Positions 1 to 5,609 of a stretch of DNA of 6,011 nt are shown here, in pieces (the stretch's first letter is position 1; every line of letters starts with the position of its first letter). The DNA lies in NCBI GenBank assembly GCA_947311665.1, contig CAMZLA010000045.1, positions 1-6,011 of the forward strand, in the 5' to 3' direction. Source of the stretch: an uncultured Candidatus Altimarinota bacterium (GTDB lineage: Bacteria; Patescibacteriota; Gracilibacteria; CAIRYL01). Below the pieces are notes generated by a model. The model had not been told where the DNA came from. It saw only the letters and a list, made by a program, of their open reading frames with translations, and did not search any database. The position numbers were made by a program, and so were the translations under genes.

Positions 1-1
1 G

Positions 2-55
2 ACGCCAAAACAACTAAAAGAAATTAAAAACGAAAATTTCTCCTATTATGTTTGA
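2..55 (+). CDS. Possible C-terminal end of a plus-strand gene entering from the left
   Basis: One plus-strand frame is open from the left edge to a TGA at 53-55 and reads TPKQLKEIKNENFSYYV. The composition (charged residues, then an aromatic end) looks like a real protein terminus, and a small hairpin with a T-run begins at the stop codon. The gene would converge on tmk. Only 17 codons are visible, another frame gives a shorter tail (DAKTTKRN), and no family can be recognised, so this is a weak call. Confidence 0.3.
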   Translation, partial: TPKQLKEIKNENFSYYV

Positions 56-72
56 ATTTCGGCGAAATTTTT
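55..72 (+). terminator. Weak hairpin plus T-run after the left-edge ORF
   Basis: AATTTC (55-60), loop GGC, GAAATT (64-69), then TTT. The stem is only 6 bp and mostly A-T, so it is a poor intrinsic terminator alone. Its position at the end of the possible left-edge gene is the main support. The rest of 56-176 shows no convincing gene on either strand. Confidence 0.2.
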
Positions 73-176
73 AGAAATATAATGGCGTAAGAAACTTTTT
101 AGCCGATTTTTCTCTTTTTTTAGAAAAAACATCTAAAGGTTCTGCTATTTATTCTTCAAAATTTATAAGCTTTCAA

Positions 177-791
177 TTATCCTTCAAATTTTTCAGCAAA
201 AAGCATTGGTGCTAATATCATATCTATTTGAGACGATATTTTTTCTATAGAAAGCGATGCATCGAGTTGTGTTGCTTTTTTGGTAAAAGCACATCGTTCG
301 GTAAGTTCTGTCATTATCTTTTTTACAATTTTTAATTTTTCTGGAATTTCAAAATGTTCAATTTCTTCTCCTCTGTTTTCAATTCTTTTCATCGATTCTT
401 CTGGTTCTAAATTCATGAAAAATGTATGAGATGGTTCAATGAATGAAGAAGCAATATTTTCTAATAATTTTTGATCGACAGCTTCGCTTCCACCAAAAGC
501 AATAGAACTCCAATTAAATCGTTCACAAATAACAATTTCTCCTTTTTCTAATGCTGGTATAATTTCTTTTTGTACATGTTCTTCTCTATCGGCAAAAAAT
601 AATAACTGAAATGCTTTAGGAGAAAGGCTATGTTTTTTTTGTAATACATCTCTCAGCATTTTCCCCAATATTCCATTCGACGGTTCTGCAGTTCGAAAAA
701 CTTTCAGCCCTGAGTTTTTCAATCTTTTTTCCAATGCATTTGCTTGTGTAGAAGTTCCAGATCCATCCGGACCTTCAAAAACGATAAACAT
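177..791 (-). CDS. tmk: Thymidylate kinase (dTMP kinase)
   Basis: Cytosolic enzyme that phosphorylates dTMP to dTDP with ATP, required for dTTP supply. At 204 residues it is the normal family length. Seen in order: nucleotide-binding loop EGPDGSGTSTQ (6-16); TAEPSNG (34-40), matching the family's T-R-E-P-G-G segment; LLFFADREEHV (63-73), matching the LLFxADRxxH helix; VICERFNWSSIAFGG (87-101), the DRY-type motif; and a LID-like stretch RIENRGEEIEHFE (136-148). Two departures stand out: the usual P-loop Lys is Thr13 (GSGTST rather than GxGKST), and the DR pair is Glu90-Arg91. Family assignment is secure. The substitutions could mark a divergent subgroup or altered activity. The start is the only ATG giving a full N-terminus, with no Shine-Dalgarno site. 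It lies 67 bp downstream of the surface-protein gene with no terminator between them, so cotranscription is possible. Confidence 0.9.
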   Translation of the reverse strand: MFIVFEGPDGSGTSTQANALEKRLKNSGLKVFRTAEPSNGILGKMLRDVLQKKHSLSPKAFQLLFFADREEHVQKEIIPALEKGEIVICERFNWSSIAFGGSEAVDQKLLENIASSFIEPSHTFFMNLEPEESMKRIENRGEEIEHFEIPEKLKIVKKIMTELTERCAFTKKATQLDASLSIEKISSQIDMILAPMLFAEKFEG

Positions 792-858
792 AAAAAAATG
801 AGTGAAGTGCAGTATTTATTTTTTCCATTCTTTCTATAAAAACATTTTCAAAATTATT

Positions 859-2373
859 TTATTTTTTTCGTCGCCAGATAGCAAAGATGAATACAATAAT
901 AAAGAAAATTAATAATCCTCCTGTCAATGTTGCATATTTATCCCATTGAGACCAAATAATGGTAAGCGGAAGATTTTTCATTCGAGATTCTCCAGCTTCA
1001 TCTTTTACAGTAAGGCGTAAAATAAATTCTCCAGTAGATGGTGATTTTATATTTAAAATAGGACTTTGGCTCAGCTCAGAAATTTTTCCATTTTCATCTA
1101 TAATTTCCCATAAAAAAGAAAGTTCTCCTCCTTCTGGATCTTTTGAATTTTCTGCAGAAATAGTAAATATTTCCTTTCTTCCAACTATAAATGGAGCACT
1201 TTTAGATATTTGAATAACAGGTCCTTTATTATTATTATTTTCATCAGAATTATCACCAATTCCATCTCCATCACTATCAAGAGTTTCATTTTTATCTAAA
1301 GGAAGAGCATCTTCTCCGTCAATTACTCCGTCTCCATCGCTATCTGCCAATCGAGGATTTGATCCAATTTCTAATTCTTTTTCATCTTCTAGCCCATCAT
1401 TATCATCATCGGTATCTGCAATATTTCCAACTCCATCTCCATCAAAATCTTGCCATTCATTTTTATCTTCAGGAAAAATATCTTCATAATCTTTCACTCC
1501 ATCTCCGTCATCATCATTATCTTCTTTATTTGGAATTCCATCTCTATCTGTATCTTTTTGAAAATTACTATCCAAAGGATAATCATCTGCTCCATCATCT
1601 ACTCCATCACCATCGGTATCTGCAATGAGGGGGTTTGTTCCATTCAAAATTTCTCGTTCATCAACAATTCCATCGTTATCATCATCTTCATCAGTATTAT
1701 CTCCTTTTCCGTCTTTATCCGTATCTTTCCCTTCTGATGAATCGTTTGGAAATTCATCATCAACATCTAAAATTCCATCATTATCATCATCAAGATCTGC
1801 ATTATCTCCTGTTCCATCTCCGTCGCTATCTGCCCATTCTTTCCCGTTTAAAGGGAATAGGTCATCATTATCATTTACTCCATCATTATCATCATCTGGA
1901 TCAACTTGATCTCCAACTCCATCTCCATCAAGATCGTTATCTACAAAAATTTTTTTTGTAATTTTATCATTTTCTATAGAATTTTCTGAATAATTTTCCC
2001 ATGGAATAATTCGAAATGTTATTTCATGAACACCAGCTGCTTTTGGGGTAAAATCCCAATATATATCAGCGGCTTTTCCTTGAATTGTTGTAAAGCTCTG
2101 TTCTGTTGAAATTCTCCGACTTTCAGTAATATCATATGCTCGAACAACCCCTTTCATGTCAGCTTGAGAGGTGTTTTCTACTCGAAAATATATTCGTATT
2201 TTTTTATTGATAATTGGGTTTTCTGGACTTAATCGCATTGCATTTTCAGAGAAATATAAGTCTCCTTTTTTTTCTGTTTCAGAAGTTTTTTCTTCTTCTG
2301 CAAAAACAGAAAAAGTTGTAAAAAGTAAGGCAATGCAACTAACGAAAATTGATGAAATTTTATATTGAGTCAT
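859..2373 (-). CDS. Secreted membrane-anchored protein with thrombospondin type 3 calcium repeats and a PKD-like domain
   Basis: 504 residues built for the cell surface. Residues 1-25 are a signal peptide with probable cleavage after VFA. About 36-145 is a beta-rich region resembling CARDB/Ig-like adhesion domains (inferred from patterns such as IYFRVENTSQ and GVHEITFRI). Residues 147-378 hold 13 Asp-rich loops of the DxDxDGxxD type (for example DTDGDGVDD, DDDNDGILD), the calcium-binding signature of thrombospondin type 3 repeats. Two modules are of the bacterial subtype, with NGTNP (244-248) and IGSNP (336-340) before a loop. About 390-472 resembles a PKD domain (SAENSKDPEGGELSFLWEI). Residues 482-500 are a membrane helix followed by RRKK, giving a type I topology: outside N-terminus, short inner tail. 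A likely role is adhesion or a stiff calcium-dependent surface stalk; the ligand is unknown. A TATAGA (2380-2385) close to the ATG could be a -10 of a leaderless transcript, but no -35 is visible. Confidence 0.85.
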   Translation of the reverse strand: MTQYKISSIFVSCIALLFTTFSVFAEEEKTSETEKKGDLYFSENAMRLSPENPIINKKIRIYFRVENTSQADMKGVVRAYDITESRRISTEQSFTTIQGKAADIYWDFTPKAAGVHEITFRIIPWENYSENSIENDKITKKIFVDNDLDGDGVGDQVDPDDDNDGVNDNDDLFPLNGKEWADSDGDGTGDNADLDDDNDGILDVDDEFPNDSSEGKDTDKDGKGDNTDEDDDNDGIVDEREILNGTNPLIADTDGDGVDDGADDYPLDSNFQKDTDRDGIPNKEDNDDDGDGVKDYEDIFPEDKNEWQDFDGDGVGNIADTDDDNDGLEDEKELEIGSNPRLADSDGDGVIDGEDALPLDKNETLDSDGDGIGDNSDENNNNKGPVIQISKSAPFIVGRKEIFTISAENSKDPEGGELSFLWEIIDENGKISELSQSPILNIKSPSTGEFILRLTVKDEAGESRMKNLPLTIIWSQWDKYATLTGGLLIFFIIVFIFAIWRRKK

Positions 2374-2447
2374 AGAGAATCTATAAAAAAGAAAACTGTT
2401 ATTACTCTATCATTTTTCTTTGTTTTTTTGGAAGATATTTTTTTTAT

Positions 2448-2483
2448 AAAAACTAAAAGAGCCAATAGGCTCTTCTAGTTTTT
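2448..2483 (-). terminator. Strong intrinsic terminator after the 119-residue orphan gene
   Basis: Arms 2468-2483 and 2448-2463 form a 16-bp stem around a TATT loop. As minus-strand RNA it is fully paired, with GGCTCTT against AAGAGCC at the tip, one G-U wobble, and an A-tract/U-tract base ending in UUUUU. As plus-strand RNA the wobble becomes an A-C mismatch, so it is built for leftward transcription. It sits about 48 nt past the stop at 2531 and separates that gene from the surface-protein gene. Confidence 0.85.
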
Positions 2484-2530
2484 CAAAGTTATTTAATGTT
2501 TTGTAAACCTTCCTTAAAAAAATAATGTTT

Positions 2531-2890
2531 TCAATGCTTTATTGCATCTTCTGGGGTTTTTTCAATCAACAATTGAACTTCACAAAATGTGCTAGGAAGA
2601 TCTGATGTTTTCATAACTACTCCTCCATTTAATAGCTTTTTCATTTTTACTCTACAGATTGGAGTTATTATATCAGGGGGGATAGACCCTCTATTTCCCG
2701 CAGTGCAATCATAAGCTGAAATATCAACTAAATCACCTTCCAGAGTCATTAATCTATCATATCCAATTTTCTTATCCATTGAGCATGTGTATGTTAATCC
2801 TTTCTCTACAATTAACTTTCCATCTCGAATCATATTCATTACTTCTTCCTCTGTACATTCCTTGAATTCTTTATTGTTTGCTAGTTTCAT
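2531..2890 (-). CDS. Hypothetical small cysteine-containing protein (119 aa), own transcription unit
   Basis: I do not recognise a family. The product is a soluble-looking 119-residue protein with no signal peptide or membrane segment. It has five cysteines (12, 36, 62, 79, 103), spaced unlike a zinc finger, and a mixed alternation of charged and hydrophobic residues. The start ATG has no Shine-Dalgarno site. The case for a real gene is its wiring: a near-consensus sigma70 promoter 33-61 bp upstream and a strong terminator about 48 bp downstream define a monocistronic unit. It is the only intact gene here that stops at TGA; the others visible in full stop at TAA. Reading through the UGA would add only 15 codons before TAA. 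It borders a region of decayed genes, so it may be accessory. Confidence 0.7.
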   Translation of the reverse strand: MKLANNKEFKECTEEEVMNMIRDGKLIVEKGLTYTCSMDKKIGYDRLMTLEGDLVDISAYDCTAGNRGSIPPDIITPICRVKMKKLLNGGVVMKTSDLPSTFCEVQLLIEKTPEDAIKH

Positions 2891-2922
2891 AAAAATATGT
2901 TATAAGATGAAAGACTGAAAAA

Positions 2923-2951
2923 ACTATACCGCCTATAAATATATTCGTCAA
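2923..2951 (-). promoter_or_regulatory. Sigma70-type promoter of the 119-residue orphan gene
   Basis: On the minus strand: -35 TTGACG (2951-2946), exactly 17 bp spacer, -10 TATAGT (2928-2923). Five of six -35 and five of six -10 positions match the E. coli consensus. A start near 2916 would leave a leader of about 25 nt with no Shine-Dalgarno site. This is the best promoter in the window. Confidence 0.75.
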
Positions 2952-2970
2952 GAGATTTTATAATATTTTT

Positions 2971-3118
2971 TTATTGATGGCAATCTGGGGGAGATACAAA
3001 AATATATCCTTGTTTTTCAAAAAAATTGATTAAATTTCTCCAAATTTTCTTCAACAGAAAATAAAAAATTTCGGCTTAATGGACATTTATAGGGTGCTAA
3101 AATAAGAGTTATGGCATA
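2971..3118 (-). pseudogene. Frameshifted coding relic, family unknown
   Basis: Two overlapping minus-strand frames read as protein. One (3118-3017) gives ITLILAPYKCPLSRNFLFSV then EENLEKF. The other (3075-2971) gives INFFEKQGYIFVSPPDCHQ and a TAA. Joining them near 3033 by a one-base shift makes a continuous stretch of about 48 residues, ending naturally. There is no start codon and no upstream continuation. The ...V-E-E-N-L-E-K-F-I-N-F-F-E-K-Q-G-Y-I-F-V-S pattern loosely recalls the N-terminal part of NodB-type polysaccharide deacetylases, but this is a guess. Coding-like appearance by chance in AT-rich DNA cannot be excluded. It lies between the promoter of the 119-residue gene and the recombinase relic. 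Confidence 0.4.
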
Positions 3119-3138
3119 CTAGAACTACTATAACTCTT
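3104..3138 (-). terminator. Hairpin between two gene relics, possible terminator
   Basis: AAGAGTTAT (3104-3112) and ATAACTCTT (3130-3138) form a perfect 9-bp stem with a 17-nt loop. Read leftward it is followed by ATTTT; read rightward, by TT. It could end leftward transcription about 300 nt beyond the fusion enzyme, whose own 3' end shows no closer terminator. It also lies 15 bp before the first codon of the recombinase relic, so a site linked to that former element is an alternative. The long loop makes it a mediocre terminator. Confidence 0.35.
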
Positions 3139-3152
3139 TTAAAGATAAAACA

Positions 3153-3421
3153 ATGAATATAAAAAAATAACTAAATACTATAGGATATACACAAATAAGC
3201 TGACGAAAAATAGTAGGTTATAAAAAAGAAAAAATAAGAGCGTATGCAGTGCTTATTTTGCTAAAATCTAGAAAATAGAAAGAGGACAAGTCACAGGGTA
3301 GAAGATTTCTAAGCGTCCAAAATTACAAGAAATTTTAGAGAATGCAAAAAACAAGAAATTTGATATTTTAATTTGTATTAAAATTGACTACCTAGCTAAA
3401 AATATCTTTGAGATGAAGTAG
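3153..3421 (+). pseudogene. Decayed serine recombinase (resolvase/invertase-type catalytic domain)
   Basis: Three pieces in two frames recover the order of a serine recombinase catalytic domain. Piece 1 (3171-3200) reads LNTIGYTQIS, matching the N-terminal GYxRVS motif that carries the nucleophilic Ser, but with Arg replaced by Gln. Piece 2 (3210-3260, same frame after a TGA) reads IVGYKKEKIRAYAVLIL, matching the GYSLxxQxxxIxxYA region with a few residues missing. Piece 3 (3302-3421, shifted frame) reads KISKRPKLQEILENAK, then KKFDILICIKIDYLAKN and FEMK, matching the RPxLxxLL...FDxLxxxKxDRLARN core. The catalytic DRLxR has become DYLAK, so both Arg are gone. A possible start ATG at 3153 opens a frame that stops after five codons. 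At least four stops or frameshifts and the lost active site make this a dead gene. The DNA-binding C-terminal part is absent; the relic ends where the fusion enzyme's 3' end begins. It points to past insertion of a mobile element. Confidence 0.8.
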
Positions 3422-3444
3422 ATATTATTTAATTATCAATTTAT

Positions 3445-5079
3445 TTATTTCTCTAAAAGAGTTCTGATGTTTTTACTTTTCTTTTCAATTTCTTCTCTTT
3501 CATGTTTTGCGATAGAATCGAAAACTATTCCTGCGCCTGCTTGTGCAAAAGCCTTTTTTCCTGCAATAAAAAGAGACCGAATAGCAAGGGTTAGCTGCAT
3601 ATCTCCTGTAATACTCCAATATCCGACAGCACCTGCATATGGACCTCGTGGTTCTTTTTCCAATCGTTTTAAAATCTTTAGTGCTTCAATGCGTGGAGAC
3701 CCCACAACTGTTCCCATTGGAAAATTTGCAAGAGCTGCTTGTAGTGATGAAATTTCTGGTTTTATTTTCCCAACAACACGAGAAACTAAATGCTGTACAT
3801 GAGAATATTTTTTCAATGCCATTATTTCTTCAACTTTTACACTTCCAAACTCACATACTCGCCCTAAATCGTTTCGTGCCATATCAACAAGCATTAAATG
3901 TTCTGCAACTTCTTTTTCATCAGATAGCATTTTAGCCGAGAGTTTTGCATCTTCTTGAGGCGTATCTCCTCGAGATCGTGTTCCAGCAATAGGATATGTT
4001 TCAATTCTTTTTCCTTGTATTTTTGCAATCATTTCAGGGGAAGACCCAATCATTTTTCTCTCATCAAAATGGAGAAAAAACATATTTGGAGAAGGGTTGA
4101 GTTTTCGTAATTGTTTATAAAACTCTATTTCACTTCCATCTATTTCATATTCAAATTTTCGAGAAGGCACTATTTGAAAAATATTTCCTGCGACAATTTC
4201 TTTTTTGCATTCATCTATCATTTTGTCCATTTCTTCATCTGATGAACTTATTGTTCTATTTTTTCCTTGGAGACATTGTTCTGTTTTTTCATCAGATATA
4301 TTTTCTTGTAATATTTCTAAAACTTTTTCAAATCTGTCTTCTTCGGTAAAGACATATTCAAGTTCTTCAGTTTTTCTATTATAAATCAATCCATCTAAAA
4401 ACAATCCAAACTCTGCATCATAAAAATCTTTATGTGATTGTAATGTGAGAGATGGTTCAAGATATCGCACTGCTTCAAAGTTTATATGCCCAACAAGTCC
4501 TCCAACAAATCCTTTTTCTCGAGAATTGGCAACAAGGTTTTGATACGGTTTAAATTGTTCTTCAAGCCATTGTAACGGTTTTTCATGCGTTCCTAATGAT
4601 TTTCCATCGATAAATATTTCATTGTTTTTTATTGCAAATATTTTTTTAGGAGCAAATCCTAAAAAAGATGAATGGTTCCATTCATCATCTCCAAGACTTT
4701 CTAAGAAGAAAAAGTTTTTTTCTTTTTGGGAGATTTTTGTAAAGAGTTCAAAAAGGGTTGGGTGATTTTCTATTATTTTTCGTCTGATTTTTAATGGAGA
4801 ACTTTCATCACTTTTTAAAAACTTTTTTTCTTGTAAATGAGACTCTGCAATAATAGCTCGTAAAATTTCTTCGGCGGTATCGGCAGAAAATCCGAGTTTT
4901 TCTGCAAGTTCTCGCTTTTCTGCAATCATCTCTTTTTCTCTTTTTTCATCAAAAATTTTCATATTGTTTTCTTTCTTCCATAAAACAACACTTTCAACCA
5001 GTTTCAGCCGTTGAATAATGAAATTAAATATTTGAGAATCTATTTCATCTATATTTTTTCTAATATCTGATAAATTCAT
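3445..5079 (-). CDS. trpE: Chorismate mutase (AroQ) fused to anthranilate synthase component I (TrpE)
   Basis: A 544-residue bifunctional enzyme. Residues 1-88 are an AroQ chorismate mutase (chorismate to prephenate, the Phe/Tyr branch). With a constant offset of 4 from the E. coli P-protein, its Arg11, Arg28, Lys39, Asp48, Arg51 and Glu52 are kept as Arg7, Arg24, Lys35, Asp44, Arg47 and Glu48; Gln88 becomes Glu84. Residues about 95-544 are a full chorismate-binding enzyme: FFFLES (123-128), like the LLES Trp-binding motif; NIFQIVPSRKF (299-309); GSSPEM (345-350); PIAGTRSRG (363-371); ARNDLGRVCEFGSV (401-414); YSHVQHLVS (425-433); GTVVGSPRIEAL (456-467); RGPYAGAVGY (478-487); QAGAGIVFDS (513-522). 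PIAGT, not the PIKGT of aminodeoxychorismate synthase PabB, supports TrpE (chorismate to anthranilate). No TrpG glutaminase domain or gene is visible, so ammonia or an unlinked TrpG must serve. The ATG start retains the whole first helix of the mutase. An extended -10 lies about 42 bp upstream; no leader peptide or attenuator is seen. It follows the Nudix gene by 84 bp. Confidence 0.9.
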   Translation of the reverse strand: MNLSDIRKNIDEIDSQIFNFIIQRLKLVESVVLWKKENNMKIFDEKREKEMIAEKRELAEKLGFSADTAEEILRAIIAESHLQEKKFLKSDESSPLKIRRKIIENHPTLFELFTKISQKEKNFFFLESLGDDEWNHSSFLGFAPKKIFAIKNNEIFIDGKSLGTHEKPLQWLEEQFKPYQNLVANSREKGFVGGLVGHINFEAVRYLEPSLTLQSHKDFYDAEFGLFLDGLIYNRKTEELEYVFTEEDRFEKVLEILQENISDEKTEQCLQGKNRTISSSDEEMDKMIDECKKEIVAGNIFQIVPSRKFEYEIDGSEIEFYKQLRKLNPSPNMFFLHFDERKMIGSSPEMIAKIQGKRIETYPIAGTRSRGDTPQEDAKLSAKMLSDEKEVAEHLMLVDMARNDLGRVCEFGSVKVEEIMALKKYSHVQHLVSRVVGKIKPEISSLQAALANFPMGTVVGSPRIEALKILKRLEKEPRGPYAGAVGYWSITGDMQLTLAIRSLFIAGKKAFAQAGAGIVFDSIAKHEREEIEKKSKNIRTLLEK

Positions 5080-5120
5080 ATTATTTTATTTTTTAAAGGT
5101 TGCAAGAAAAGTTTGTAAAA

Positions 5121-5129
5121 AGTATATCA
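5121..5129 (-). promoter_or_regulatory. Extended -10 promoter candidate for the fusion enzyme
   Basis: The minus strand carries TGATATACT: an extended TG, one base, then TATACT (5126-5121). A start near 5114 gives a leader of about 35 nt to the ATG at 5079. The -35 position is poor (TTATTT at 17 bp; TTTACA only at 14 bp), which an extended -10 can tolerate. A perfect 14-bp A/T palindrome (5146-5159) lies just upstream, where an operator or UP element could sit. Confidence 0.45.
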
Positions 5130-5163
5130 TAAAAATATTTTGTAAATAATAATTATTATATTT

Positions 5164-5583
5164 TTATATATAAGAAAAATATTGTATTTTTTCTCTAAGA
5201 TTATTTATATGTTCTGTTTGTAAAAACTCTGGTTTAATATTAAGATTTGCATCGAGGACATTCCAAGAAATTTTTTTCAATTCATTTTCTGCCAATTTCC
5301 CAGAAAATTTTTCAATATTTGTTTCATCAGTTTCGACAATGAAAAAAAATTCTATTGTTACATCACTATTTTCAGACCATCGAAATTCATGAACACATGC
5401 CAAGTTTTTTATTTCACATTCAATACCCAACTCTTCAAAAAGCTCTCGTTTTAAGCATTGTTTTAAATTTTCGCCGTTTTCAATTTTTCCTCCTGGCAAG
5501 CTCCAAAATGTGCTACCATGATGCTGAACCGTTAATAATTTATTTTCAGAATTGAAAATAATAGCTCTACATGTAATATTCAT
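5164..5583 (-). CDS. Nudix hydrolase
   Basis: 139 residues, a single Nudix domain of typical length. The Nudix box GX5EX7REUXEEXGU is perfect at 32-54 (G32, E38, R46-E47, E50-E51, G53), providing the Mg2+ or Mn2+ site for cleaving a nucleoside diphosphate linked to another group. It is preceded by WSLPGG (27-32), as usual in this fold. The substrate cannot be read from the sequence: MutT-like cleanup of oxidised dNTPs, NTP or dinucleotide hydrolysis are all open. Position suggests cotranscription with the downstream fusion gene (84 bp, no terminator), but the latter has its own promoter candidate. The start MNITCRAIIF gives the expected first beta strand; no Shine-Dalgarno site is seen. It is divergent from the transporter gene with 39 bp between start codons. 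Confidence 0.88.
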   Translation of the reverse strand: MNITCRAIIFNSENKLLTVQHHGSTFWSLPGGKIENGENLKQCLKRELFEELGIECEIKNLACVHEFRWSENSDVTIEFFFIVETDETNIEKFSGKLAENELKKISWNVLDANLNIKPEFLQTEHINNLREKIQYFSYI

Positions 5584-5609
5584 AAAAAATTAGAAAAAAT
5601 AATATACTT

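Larger units (their letters stand above)
2891..3444. other. 554-bp stretch without an intact gene: promoter plus decayed genes
   Basis: This stretch holds the leftward promoter of the 119-residue gene (2923-2951), a frameshifted minus-strand coding relic (2971-3118), a hairpin (3104-3138) and a decayed plus-strand serine recombinase (about 3153-3421). Stops are dense in all frames. No tRNA, CRISPR array or paired insertion-sequence ends were seen. The next intact gene on the right, the fusion enzyme, ends cleanly at 3445. Confidence 0.75.

Noticed and set aside
46..132. 28-codon minus-strand ORF starting at 132 after tmk
   Set aside because: Too short, no ribosome site or family, and A/K/F-rich composition expected by chance in this DNA.
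1237..1935. Recurrent ATCATC/TCCATC-type DNA motifs suggesting a CRISPR array or satellite
   Set aside because: Spacing follows protein repeats, no exact 25-37 bp repeat with unique spacers occurs, and the pattern encodes the calcium loops.
959..1961. Long plus-strand open frames rich in His, Ser, Tyr and Ile opposite the surface-protein gene
   Set aside because: They are antisense shadows of the Asp-rich GAT/GAC codon repeats. Composition is low complexity and the minus frame has clear domain structure.
2489..2533. UGA read as glycine, as in Gracilibacteria/SR1, which would extend the 119-residue protein by 15 codons
   Set aside because: The other five genes contain many Gly codons and no in-frame TGA in about 1,400 codons, so UGA is a normal stop here.
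3422..3460. Continuation of the serine recombinase relic into the antisense of the fusion gene's 3' end
   Set aside because: The plus frame reads ILFNYQFIYFSKR, faintly like the next recombinase helix, but TrpE ends at its natural length there, so the similarity is probably chance.
3467..3935. Plus-strand open frames opposite the 3' half of the fusion gene
   Set aside because: Antisense to strongly conserved TrpE motifs, with no recognisable product of their own.
3445..5079. Aminodeoxychorismate synthase (PabB), isochorismate or salicylate synthase instead of TrpE
   Set aside because: The motif is PIAGT rather than PIKGT, and the N-terminal LES Trp-site motif is present; both favour anthranilate synthase.
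5080..5163. Trp leader peptide, attenuator, or T-box upstream of the fusion gene
   Set aside because: Only 84 bp are available, with no Trp codon run, no alternative stems and no T-box core sequence.
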